A stretch of DNA of 64,000 bases from DATDMG01 sp036518955 (GTDB taxonomy: Bacteria; Actinomycetota; Actinomycetes; Actinomycetales; Kineosporiaceae). The DNA lies in assembly GCA_036518955.1 (NCBI GenBank), contig DATDMG010000234.1:1-64000 (forward strand). The letters run 5' to 3'. Under the pieces are notes generated by a model. That model was given only the letters and a program-made list of their open reading frames with translations, was not told the origin of the DNA and did no database searches. Positions 25,301-32,523 of this stretch are shown here, one piece after another (the first letter of the stretch is position 1; each line of letters begins with the position of its first letter). Made by a program: the position numbers and the translations under genes.

Positions 25301-25719
25301 CCGCAGCGCTCCACCACCTCCTTGAACCGCTGCCGGTCCTCCCCCGCCTCGATCGCCGCGACGTTCGCACCGATCAGCTCCACCCGGTAACGCTCCAGCA
25401 CCCCGGCGGCGTCCAGCGCCATCGCCGTGTTGAGCGCGGTCTGGCCGCCCAGGGTCGCCAGCAAGGCGTCCGGGCGCTCCGTGGCGATGATCGCCTCCAC
25501 CACGGCGGGTGTGATCGGCTCCACGTACGTCGCGTCCGCGAACTCCGGGTCCGTCATGATCGTCGCCGGATTCGAGTTCACCAGGACCACGCGCAGCCCC
25601 TCCGCCCGGAGCACCCGGCAGGCCTGGGTGCCGGAGTAGTCGAACTCGCACGCCTGGCCGATCACGATCGGTCCGGAGCCGATCACCAGCACGCTGCGCA
25701 GGTCGTCACGGCGTGGCAT
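22396..25719 (-). CDS. carB: Carbamoyl-phosphate synthase large subunit
   Basis: Makes carbamoyl phosphate from bicarbonate, ammonia and two ATP, for pyrimidines and arginine. The 1107-residue protein has two homologous ATP-grasp halves; the first opens [20 protein letters not shown], the second [20 protein letters not shown]. Metal and ATP sites are seen in [20 protein letters not shown] and [19 protein letters not shown]. The last 130 residues form the allosteric MGS-like domain. The ATG at 25719 overlaps the carA stop by one base (TGATG). Confidence 0.98.
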   Translation of the reverse strand: [1107 protein letters not shown]

Positions 25720-26837
25720 CAGGCGGCCCCGCCCTTGCGCATGAGGTCGGCGAACCGGTCGAACAGGTAGGCCGCGTCGTGCGGGCCGGCTGCCGCCTCC
25801 GGGTGGTACTGCACCGAGAACGCCGGGACGTCCAGGCACCGCAGGCCCTCCACCACGCCGTCGTTCAGGGCGACGTGGCTCACCTCGGCCCGGCCGAATG
25901 GCGTGGCGGCGATCTCGTCGAGCGGCGCGTCCACGGCGAACCCGTGGTTGTGCGCCGTCACCTCGACCCGACCGGTGGCCCGGTCCAGGACCGGCTGGTT
26001 GATGCCCCGGTGCCCGTACCCGAGCTTGTAGGTGCCGAAGCCGAGAGCCCGGCCGAGCAGCTGGTTGCCGAAGCAGATCCCGAAGAACGGCAGCCCGTCG
26101 GCCAGCACCTGCCGGAGCAGCTCCACCGGGTGACCCGCGGCGGCCGGGTCGCCGGGCCCGTTGGAGAAGAACACGCCGTCCGCACCGGTGGCCCGGACGT
26201 CGTCCAGGGTCGCCGTCGCCGGCAGCACGTGGACGTCGACACCGCGCTCGGCCAGCCGGCGCGGCGTCATCGCCTTGATCCCGAGGTCGAGCGCGGCGAC
26301 CGTGAACCGCCGCTCGCCCCGGGCCGGGACGACGTACGGCCGCGGCGTGGACACCTCGCCGCACAGGTCGGCGCCGGACATCTGCGGTGCCTGCCGTACC
26401 CGGCCGAGCAGCTCCGCCGCCGAGGCCTGCGCGGCCTCGCCGGAGAACACCCCGGCCCGCATCGCGCCGCGCTCGCGCAGGTGCCGGGTGATCGCCCGGG
26501 TGTCGACGTGGCTGATCCCGACCACGCCCTGGGCCACCAGCTCGTCCGCCAGCTCCCCCGTCGCCCGCCAGTTCGAGGCGCGCCGGGCCGGGTCGCGGAC
26601 CACGTAGCCGGAGACCCAGATCCGCCGCGACTCCCCGTCCTCGTCGTTCATCCCGGTGTTACCGATGTGCGGCGCCGTCATCACCACCACCTGGCGGTGG
26701 TAGGACGGGTCGGTCAGGGTCTCCTGGTAGCCGGTCATCCCGGTGGCGAACACCGCCTCGCCGAACGCCTCGCCCACGGTGCCGTACGGCCGCCCGCGCC
26801 AGCTGCGCCCGTCCTCCAGGACCAGCACCGCCTCCAT
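25719..26837 (-). CDS. carA: Carbamoyl-phosphate synthase small subunit
   Basis: The glutaminase subunit that supplies ammonia to CarB. The 372-residue protein has the N-terminal CPSase domain (LVLEDGRSWRGRPYG, FATGMTGYQETLTDPSY) and a class I glutamine amidotransferase domain with the nucleophile in GICFGNQLLGRALG and the His/Glu pair in VQYHPEAAAGPHD. The ATG at 26837 overlaps the pyrC stop by one base, and carA overlaps carB in the same way. Confidence 0.97.
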   Translation of the reverse strand: MEAVLVLEDGRSWRGRPYGTVGEAFGEAVFATGMTGYQETLTDPSYHRQVVVMTAPHIGNTGMNDEDGESRRIWVSGYVVRDPARRASNWRATGELADELVAQGVVGISHVDTRAITRHLRERGAMRAGVFSGEAAQASAAELLGRVRQAPQMSGADLCGEVSTPRPYVVPARGERRFTVAALDLGIKAMTPRRLAERGVDVHVLPATATLDDVRATGADGVFFSNGPGDPAAAGHPVELLRQVLADGLPFFGICFGNQLLGRALGFGTYKLGYGHRGINQPVLDRATGRVEVTAHNHGFAVDAPLDEIAATPFGRAEVSHVALNDGVVEGLRCLDVPAFSVQYHPEAAAGPHDAAYLFDRFADLMRKGGAA

Positions 26838-28192
26838 CAGAGCAACGCCCCTTCTCTGCGATCCGTCGCCGGATCCCTCACCACCAGCTCCCCGGCCAGG
26901 ACCGTCGGCCGGCCGGCCAGGAAGGTCGCCACCACCCGCCCCGGCACCTCGCGGCCCCGGTAGGGGCTGTTGCGGCCCATCGTGGCCATCGCCGCCGGGT
27001 CGACGACCCGCCGGGCCGCCGGGTCGACCAGCGTCAGCTGCGCCGGCTCCCCCACCGCGATCGGGCGGCCGTGGCCGGCCACCCGGCCGATGCGGGCCGG
27101 GGCGGCGGACATCCGCTCGGCGACCCCGGCCCAGTCGAGCAGCCCGGTCTCCACCATGGTGGCCTGGACCACGGACAGGGCTGTTTCCAGCCCGGTCATC
27201 CCCATCGCCGCGACCGCCCACTCGCAGTCCTTGTCCTCGGCCGGATGCGGCGCGTGGTCGGTCGCCACCACGTCGATCGTGCCGTCGGCCAGCGCCTGGC
27301 GCAGCGCGCCGACGTCCTCCGCCGTCCGCAACGGCGGGTTGACCTTGAACACCGGATCGTAGCTGCGTACCTCCTCGTCGGTGAGCAGCAGGTGGTGCGG
27401 CGTCACCTCGGCGGTCACCTGCACGCCGCGGGCCTTGGCCCAGCGCACGATCTCGACCGAGCCGGCGGTGGAGACGTGACAGACGTGCAGCCGGGATCCC
27501 ACGTGCCCGGCCAGCAGCACGTCCCGGGCGATGATCGCCTCCTCGGCGACGGCCGGCCAGCCCCGCAACCCGAGCACCGCCGACACCACACCCTCGTGCA
27601 TCTGGGCACCGTCGGTCAGGCGTGGCTCCTGGGCGTGCTGGGCGATCACCCCGTCGAACGCCTTGACGTACTCGAGGGCCCGGCGCATCAGCACCGGGTC
27701 CCAGACGCACCGCCCGTCGTCGCTGAAGACCCGGACCCCGGCCGCGGACTCGGCCATCGCCCCGAGTTCGGCGAGCCGCTCGCCGCGCAGGCCGACGGTG
27801 ACGGCCCCGACCGGCCGGACGTCGACCCAGCCGGACTCCCGGCCCAGCCGCCATACCTGCTCGACGACGCCCGCGGTGTCGGCCGCCGGGTCGGTGTTCG
27901 CCATCGCGTGGACGGCGGTGAACCCGCCGAGGGCCGCGGCCCGGCTGCCGGTCTCGACCGTCTCGGCATCCTCCCTCCCCGGCTCCCGCAGGTGGGTGTG
28001 CAGGTCGACGAGGCCGGGCAGGGCGACCAACCCGTCGCCGTCCACCACCCGGGCCCCGGCGGCCGGCACGTCCGGGCCGACCGCCGCGATCACCCCGTCG
28101 GCGAGCAGCAGGTCCACCGGTGGACCGCCCAGCGGCCGGACCCCGCGCAGCAGGTACCGGTCCGCCGCGGTGGCGGGCGTTCGCGGGCTCAC
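26837..28192 (-). CDS. pyrC: Dihydroorotase
   Basis: Cyclises carbamoyl aspartate to dihydroorotate. The 451-residue amidohydrolase is the long class I type. Zinc-binding motifs: VDLHTHLREPGREDAET near residue 65, LHVCHVSTAGSVEIVRWA, and the catalytic ATDHAPHPAEDKDCEWA; the substrate-contacting HAMANTDPAAD is also present. The GTG at 28192 overlaps the pyrB stop as GTGA. There is no extra gene between pyrC and carA, unlike in mycobacteria. Confidence 0.97.
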   Translation of the reverse strand: MSPRTPATAADRYLLRGVRPLGGPPVDLLLADGVIAAVGPDVPAAGARVVDGDGLVALPGLVDLHTHLREPGREDAETVETGSRAAALGGFTAVHAMANTDPAADTAGVVEQVWRLGRESGWVDVRPVGAVTVGLRGERLAELGAMAESAAGVRVFSDDGRCVWDPVLMRRALEYVKAFDGVIAQHAQEPRLTDGAQMHEGVVSAVLGLRGWPAVAEEAIIARDVLLAGHVGSRLHVCHVSTAGSVEIVRWAKARGVQVTAEVTPHHLLLTDEEVRSYDPVFKVNPPLRTAEDVGALRQALADGTIDVVATDHAPHPAEDKDCEWAVAAMGMTGLETALSVVQATMVETGLLDWAGVAERMSAAPARIGRVAGHGRPIAVGEPAQLTLVDPAARRVVDPAAMATMGRNSPYRGREVPGRVVATFLAGRPTVLAGELVVRDPATDRREGALL

Positions 28193-29196
28193 GAGCGCAC
28201 CCGCTCGGCGGTCGGCACGGTCATCGTCACCGGCGCCCGGTCCTCCGGCGGCGCGCTCGACAGCAGCAGGTAGAGCACCGCCATCCGGACGGCGACCCCG
28301 TTCGCCACCTGCTCGACGATCGTGGACCGCGGGGAGTCGGCCGCGTCCGCCGAGATCTCCAGGCCACGGTTCATCGGACCGGGGTGCATCACCACGGCGT
28401 GGCCGGGCAGCAGCCGCAGCCGTCGCGCGTCCAAGCCGTACCGCCGGGAGTACTCCCGGGCGCTCGGGAAGTAGGCCGCGTTCATCCGCTCGGCCTGGAC
28501 CCGCAGCATCATCACCGCGTCGAGGGGGCCGTGCGAGCCGGCGAGGACGGCGTCCAGGTCGTAGGACGTCGTGCACGGCCAGTTCGCCACGCCCACCGGC
28601 AGCAGGGTCGGCGGCGCGACCAGGGTGACGTGTGCGCCCAGGGTGTGCAGCAGCAGCACGTCGGAGCGGGCCACCCGGCTGTGCAGCACGTCCCCCACCA
28701 CCGCGACCCGGGCCCCGGCCAGATCGGCACCGGTTGCCGCCGGACCGACGAGGTGGCGGCGCAGGGTGAACGCGTCCAGCAGGGCCTGGGTGGGGTGCTC
28801 GTGGGTGCCGTCGCCGGCGTTCACCACCGAACCGCGGATCCAGCCGGCCGTCGCCAACCGGTGCGGCGCCCCGGACGCCGAGTGCCGCACGACCACCGCG
28901 TCGGCACCCATGGCCTCCAGCGTCAGCGCGGTGTCCTTCAGGCTCTCCCCCTTGGACACACTGGACCCCCGGGCGGAGAAGTTGATGACGTCGGCGGAGA
29001 GCCGCTTGGCGGCGGCCTCGAACGAGATCCGGGTCCGGGTGGAGTCCTCGTAGAACAGGTTCACGACCGTCCGGCCGCGCAGGGTCGGCAGCTTCTTGAT
29101 CTCGCGCTGCTGGGTGGCCGCCATCCGGTCGGCCACGTCGAGCACCTCGACGGCGCTCGCGGTGTCCAGATCCGCGGCGGAGAGCAGGTGGCGCAT
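28189..29196 (-). CDS. pyrB: Aspartate carbamoyltransferase catalytic subunit
   Basis: Joins carbamoyl phosphate and aspartate, the committed step of pyrimidine synthesis. The 335-residue protein has the carbamoyl-phosphate motif FYEDSTRTRISFE, the Lys loop SSVSKGESLKDT, and DGTHEHPTQALLDAFTLRR. No regulatory PyrI is encoded nearby, as expected where PyrR controls the operon. The ATG at 29196 overlaps the pyrR stop by one base. Confidence 0.97.
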   Translation of the reverse strand: MRHLLSAADLDTASAVEVLDVADRMAATQQREIKKLPTLRGRTVVNLFYEDSTRTRISFEAAAKRLSADVINFSARGSSVSKGESLKDTALTLEAMGADAVVVRHSASGAPHRLATAGWIRGSVVNAGDGTHEHPTQALLDAFTLRRHLVGPAATGADLAGARVAVVGDVLHSRVARSDVLLLHTLGAHVTLVAPPTLLPVGVANWPCTTSYDLDAVLAGSHGPLDAVMMLRVQAERMNAAYFPSAREYSRRYGLDARRLRLLPGHAVVMHPGPMNRGLEISADAADSPRSTIVEQVANGVAVRMAVLYLLLSSAPPEDRAPVTMTVPTAERVRS

Positions 29197-29780
29197 CAGT
29201 GACCTCCCTCGATCCGGACCTCGTCCTGGCCGTCCACGTCGGCGAGCCGCACGAGCACCCGCTCGCGCAGGGACGTCGGCAGGTTCTTGCCCACGTGGTC
29301 GGCGCGGATGGGCAGATCACGGTGGCCACGGTCCACCAGGACGGCGAGTCGCACCGCCCGGGGGCGGCCGAGGTCCGACAGGGCGTCGAGAGCGGCCCGG
29401 ATCGTGCGGCCGGAGAACAGCACGTCGTCGACCAGGACGACGACCTGGTCGTCGATCCCGCCGTCCGGCAGGTGGGTCGCCTCGATCCGACGGGTGGGCT
29501 GCCGACGGAGGTCGTCCCGGTACATCGTCACGTCGAGGGAACCGACCGGAACCGTGGTGCCCTCGATCTCGGCCAGCCGCTGGCCGAGTCTGCGGGCCAG
29601 CTGGACCCCGCGGGTCGGGATGCCGAGCAGGACCAGCCCGGCCGGGCCCTTGTTGCGCTCGAGCAGCTCATGGGCGATCCGGGTGAGGGACCGGGCGATC
29701 TCGCCGGCCTCCAGCACCGTCAGGGAACCAGCCGGCCTGCGGCTCGGTGGCTGGGCCGACTCGTGGCGCGCAGAAGTCAT
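29196..29780 (-). CDS. pyrR: Pyrimidine operon regulator / uracil phosphoribosyltransferase
   Basis: An RNA-binding regulator that, with UMP or UTP, represses the pyr operon, often with weak uracil phosphoribosyltransferase activity. The 194-residue protein shows LVLLGIPTRGVQLARRL, DVTMYRDDLRRQ, and the PRPP-binding loop VVVLVDDVLFSGRTIRAAL. The ATG at 29780 is preceded by GGAGG at 8 nt, and that binding site lies inside a PyrR-type hairpin. It is the first gene of the eight-gene operon. Confidence 0.97.
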   Translation of the reverse strand: MTSARHESAQPPSRRPAGSLTVLEAGEIARSLTRIAHELLERNKGPAGLVLLGIPTRGVQLARRLGQRLAEIEGTTVPVGSLDVTMYRDDLRRQPTRRIEATHLPDGGIDDQVVVLVDDVLFSGRTIRAALDALSDLGRPRAVRLAVLVDRGHRDLPIRADHVGKNLPTSLRERVLVRLADVDGQDEVRIEGGH

Positions 29781-29785
29781 CCCGC

Positions 29786-29817
29786 GACCTCCTTCCCCGC
29801 CTCACGGGACGGGTCGT
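29786..29817 (-). promoter_or_regulatory. PyrR-binding RNA loop over the pyrR ribosome binding site
   Basis: The minus strand can form a hairpin: GACC at the 5' end pairs with GGTC at the 3' end, and CCCG with CGGG, around TGAGG. The segment TCCCGTGAGGCGGGGA matches the PyrR-loop consensus of UCC, a variable base, G, then GAGG. Its 3' arm contains the GGAGG of pyrR, so PyrR binding should block translation of pyrR, as described for mycobacteria. Hairpin seen, binding inferred. Confidence 0.7.
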
Positions 29818-29855
29818 TAAAGGTGGGTCGTTCGTCGTCGCCAACGGTACCAGGT

Positions 29856-29886
29856 GGCCCGCCCACCCCGGTCGGGGGGGCGGGCC
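29856..29886. other. Strong GC-rich inverted repeat between pyrR and bldD
   Basis: GGCCCGCC (29856-29863) is perfectly complementary to GGCGGGCC (29879-29886), with a further CCCCG/CGGGG inner pairing. Neither strand has a following U-run. It lies in the leader of the pyr operon and upstream of bldD, so it could be an RNA structure in the pyr leader or a barrier between the divergent units. Confidence 0.6.
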
Positions 29887-30126
29887 GTGCCGCAACCATC
29901 CCCCCAGCGGGGGTTACTGTCCGCCGTCACGGTCGAGCGGCAGCGCCTACGTTCCGCCGCGACCAGCACGTGGCGCTACGGCGACGCGCGGCTCGACCCG
30001 GCGTCCAACGGTCCATCCGATGAATCCCCCATTCGGTGGTCTGTCAATCTACTCAAACCATGACATAACGGGTGGCCATCAAGAATTGATCGGCGTGGAT
30101 TCGGCGATCCCGCTTGACGAACGATG

Positions 30127-30139
30127 TCACGCTCCGTGA
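30127..30139 (+). promoter_or_regulatory. BldD operator (BldD box) upstream of bldD
   Basis: TCAC-GCTCC-GTGA is a perfect inverted repeat fitting the BldD consensus TNAC-N5-GTNA. It ends 10 nt before the bldD ATG, so it would allow autorepression, as known in Streptomyces. A TTGACG at 30113-30118 could be a -35 overlapped by the site. Confidence 0.7.
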
Positions 30140-30149
30140 CCATCAGCGC

Positions 30150-30647
30150 ATGGCCTCCGATTACGCACGGGCGCTGGGCGCCCGACTCCGCGCGATCCGC
30201 ACGCAGCAGGGTCTGTCCCTGCACGGTGTGGAGGAGAAGTCCGAGGGCCGCTGGAAGGCGGTCGTCGTCGGCTCCTACGAGCGCGGTGATCGCGCCGTGA
30301 CGGTCCAACGGCTCGCCGAGCTCGCGGACTTCTACGGCGTTCCCGTTCAGGCGCTGCTGCCCGACGCCGCTCCGAGCGGAAGCAGCGAGCCCCCGCCGAA
30401 GCTCGTCCTCGACCTGGAGCGGCTGCAGTCCGTCCCGGCCGAGAAGGCCGGTCCTCTGGCGCGGTACGCCGCGACCATCCAGGGCCAGCGGGGGGACTAC
30501 AACGGCAAGGTGCTGTCGATCCGCACGGACGATCTGCGCACCCTCGCCGTGATCTACGACGTACCCCCGGCCGTACTGGCCGAGCAGCTGATCGCCTGGG
30601 GCGTCCTCAACGCCGACGCGCGCCGCGCCGTCGCCGCCGAGGACTGA
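30150..30647 (+). CDS. bldD: Developmental regulator BldD
   Basis: A DNA-binding regulator that, as a cyclic-di-GMP-bound dimer, represses sporulation and cell-division genes in Streptomyces; also conserved in non-sporulating actinobacteria. The 165-residue product has the near-invariant Xre domain (RLRAIRTQQGLSLHGVEEKS, VVVGSYERGDRAVTVQRL) and the C-terminal domain, including ARYAATIQGQRGDYNGKVLS. In Streptomyces BldD the cyclic-di-GMP ligands are an RXD motif and a downstream RXXD; here IRTDDLRTLAV lies in that area. The ATG at 30150 matches BldD proteins; an earlier TTG at 30114 would put the BldD box inside the gene. Divergent from the pyr operon. Confidence 0.95.
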   Translation: MASDYARALGARLRAIRTQQGLSLHGVEEKSEGRWKAVVVGSYERGDRAVTVQRLAELADFYGVPVQALLPDAAPSGSSEPPPKLVLDLERLQSVPAEKAGPLARYAATIQGQRGDYNGKVLSIRTDDLRTLAVIYDVPPAVLAEQLIAWGVLNADARRAVAAED

Positions 30648-30664
30648 CGAGTCACTCCTGCTCA

Positions 30665-30698
30665 CCGGCGCGGTGACGCGCGGCACGTGCTGCGCCGG
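30665..30698. terminator. Inverted repeat between convergent bldD and nusB
   Basis: CCGGCGC (30665-30671) pairs with GCGCCGG (30692-30698) around a 20-base loop, 18 nt after the bldD stop. It sits in the convergent gap and may end transcription from one or both sides, but there is no U-run. Confidence 0.35.
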
Positions 30699-30760
30699 CG
30701 GGGGATCCACCACCATGTCCGCATCGACTCGGGGAGGAGGCCCGGCGCCGTCCGGAGCTC

Positions 30761-31168
30761 TCAGACGACGCTGGGCTTGACCTCCAGGAGCCGGGCGAGC
30801 AATCCGTTGACGAACGACGGGGACTCGTCCGTGGAGAGCATCCGGGCGAGGTCGACCGCCTCGTCGATGGCCACCGCGTCCGGCACCTCGTCGTTGAAGA
30901 GCAGCTCCCACGCGCCGATCCGCAGCACGATCCGGTCCACACCCGGCATCCGGTCCAGGGTCCACCCCTGCGCGTAGGTCGAGAGCAGCTCGTCGATGCG
31001 CTCCGCGTACCGCGTCACGCCCTCGACGATCTGCGCGGCGTACTCCGAGATCGGCGGGTGCGCGTCCGGCAGGCGTTCGGCGAGCAGGCGCACCGGGTCG
31101 AGGCCGCGCTGGTCGGCCTCGAAGAGCAGGTCGAGCGCCCGCTTGCGAGCCTTGCTGCGCGCGCCCAC
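30761..31168 (-). CDS. nusB: Transcription antitermination protein NusB
   Basis: Part of the rRNA antitermination complex, binding boxA RNA with NusE. The 135-residue all-helical protein reads GARSKARKRALDLLFEADQR at the start, then YAAQIVEGVTRYAERIDELL, VDRIVLRIGAWELLF and VAIDEAVDLARMLSTDESPS followed by FVNGLLARL. The start lies 3 nt after the efp stop, the conserved efp-nusB arrangement. Convergent with bldD. Confidence 0.96.
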   Translation of the reverse strand: MGARSKARKRALDLLFEADQRGLDPVRLLAERLPDAHPPISEYAAQIVEGVTRYAERIDELLSTYAQGWTLDRMPGVDRIVLRIGAWELLFNDEVPDAVAIDEAVDLARMLSTDESPSFVNGLLARLLEVKPSVV

Positions 31169-31171
31169 CGA

Positions 31172-31732
31172 TCAGTTCACGCGGCCCAGGTAGTCGCCGG
31201 TCCGGGTGTCGACCTTGACCTTGGTGCCCGTCTCCAGGAACAGCGGCACCTGGATCTCGTACCCGGTCTCCACCGTGGCCGGCTTGGTCCCGCCCGTCGA
31301 GCGGTCGCCCTGCAGCCCGGGCTCGGTGTAGGTGATCTCCAGGACGACGGACGTCGGCAGCTCCACGTACAGCGGGGTGCCCTCGTGCAGCGCGACGATG
31401 GCCTCCTGGTTCTCCAGCAGGAAGTGCGCCGCGTCGCCGACCACGGACGACTGCACGTGCAGCTGGTCGTAGGTGCTGGTGTCCATGAAGACGTAGTCGT
31501 CGCCGTCCTTGTACAGGTACTGCATGTCCCGCTTGTCGACGGTGGCGGTGTCGACCTTCGTGCCGGCGTTGAAGGTCTTGTCGACCACCTTCCCGGAGAG
31601 CACGTTCTTCAGCTTGGTGCGCACGAAGGCGCCGCCCTTGCCGGGCTTGACGTGCTGGAACTCCACCACGGACCAGAGCTGGCCCTCGAGGTTGAGCACC
31701 AGCCCGTTCTTGAGGTCGTTCGTCGTCGCCAC
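31172..31732 (-). CDS. efp: Translation elongation factor P
   Basis: Binds stalled ribosomes and promotes peptide bonds at proline runs. The 186-residue protein has three beta-barrel domains. It begins ATTNDLKNGLVLNLEGQLW; the loop carrying the functional Lys reads VKPGKGGAFVRTKLKN; later come DGDDYVFMDTSTYDQL and the C-terminal signature GYEIQVPLFLETGTKVKVD. The GTG at 31732 is preceded by GAAGGCAG. The open frame continues upstream to 31945 without similarity. Confidence 0.97.
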   Translation of the reverse strand: MATTNDLKNGLVLNLEGQLWSVVEFQHVKPGKGGAFVRTKLKNVLSGKVVDKTFNAGTKVDTATVDKRDMQYLYKDGDDYVFMDTSTYDQLHVQSSVVGDAAHFLLENQEAIVALHEGTPLYVELPTSVVLEITYTEPGLQGDRSTGGTKPATVETGYEIQVPLFLETGTKVKVDTRTGDYLGRVN

Positions 31733-31874
31733 GAGTCTGCCTTCGTCTGCCGCCGGGCGCACCGTAGCGAGCGGCGCGACCGGTCGATGGGAGGGAATCG
31801 CGGCCATGCTACCCGGCTCGCCGGTGGCCACCGTCCCGGTCGGTGCATCCGACGTCTCGGGTACCGTCAGGCCC

Positions 31875-32504
31875 GTGTCCAGGGATGTCGAGATCTGGCT
31901 GGGCTGGTCCCGGGAACTGCACTCGATCGCCCAGGCCGGCCTCACGTACGCGGAGAACGCCTTCGACGTGCAGCGCTACCGCCGGCTGAGGGAGATCGCC
32001 GCGGACCTCGCCGCCGCCCTCTCGGACGGTCCACCGGATCCGGTGCGGATGGCACTGGTCGGCGAGACCGGGTACCTGACCCCGAAGCTCGACGTCCGGG
32101 CGGCGGTCGTGGACGACGACGGCCGGGTGCTGCTGGTCCGCGAGGCCGCCGACGGTCGCTGGGCCCTGCCGGGCGGCTGGGCGGACGTCAACGAGGGCCT
32201 GATCTCCGGCGCGGTCCGGGAGGTGCGGGAGGAGTCCGGCTACCGGGTCGAGGCCACCCGGCTCCTCGGCATCTACGACAAGCGGTCCTGGGGTGCCCCG
32301 CCGTCCCCCCTCTTCACCCTGACATCCGTGGTGGCGTGCCGTCTGCTGGGCGGGGAGGCGACGCCGTCGGTCGAGACCACGCAGGTCGGCTGGTTCCGTC
32401 GGGACGCCCTCCCCGAGCTCTCCACCGGCCGGACCCCGATCCCCCTGCTGGCGCGCGTCTTCGCCCACCACGACGACCCCACCCTGCCGCAGGACCTCAG
32501 CTGA
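31875..32504 (+). CDS. Nudix hydrolase with Nudix_N domain
   Basis: A 209-residue protein with an N-terminal helical region (about 1-60, IWLGWSRELHSIAQAGLTYA) of the kind found before some Nudix domains, then a Nudix domain. The Nudix box reads GGWADVNEGLISGAVREVRE followed by ESGY, with all catalytic acidic residues present. Members of this subgroup hydrolyse nucleoside diphosphate derivatives such as ADP-ribose or UDP-sugars; the substrate here is unknown. The GTG at 31875 was chosen because upstream sequence is the shared promoter region with divergent efp. Convergent with aroB (19 nt apart). Confidence 0.88.
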   Translation: MSRDVEIWLGWSRELHSIAQAGLTYAENAFDVQRYRRLREIAADLAAALSDGPPDPVRMALVGETGYLTPKLDVRAAVVDDDGRVLLVREAADGRWALPGGWADVNEGLISGAVREVREESGYRVEATRLLGIYDKRSWGAPPSPLFTLTSVVACRLLGGEATPSVETTQVGWFRRDALPELSTGRTPIPLLARVFAHHDDPTLPQDLS

Positions 32505-32523
32505 CGCCGGACGCCGGGCGGCG

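Noticed and set aside
22351..25770. 1139-codon plus-strand open frame opposite carB
   Set aside because: It is the antisense frame of a high-GC gene. carB on the other strand has full-length family motifs, while this frame is His/Arg/Gly-rich with no family pattern.
25720..26364. Apparent N-terminal extension of CarB by 215 residues
   Set aside because: It is an alternate frame of carA; the family start [17 protein letters not shown] is at 25719.
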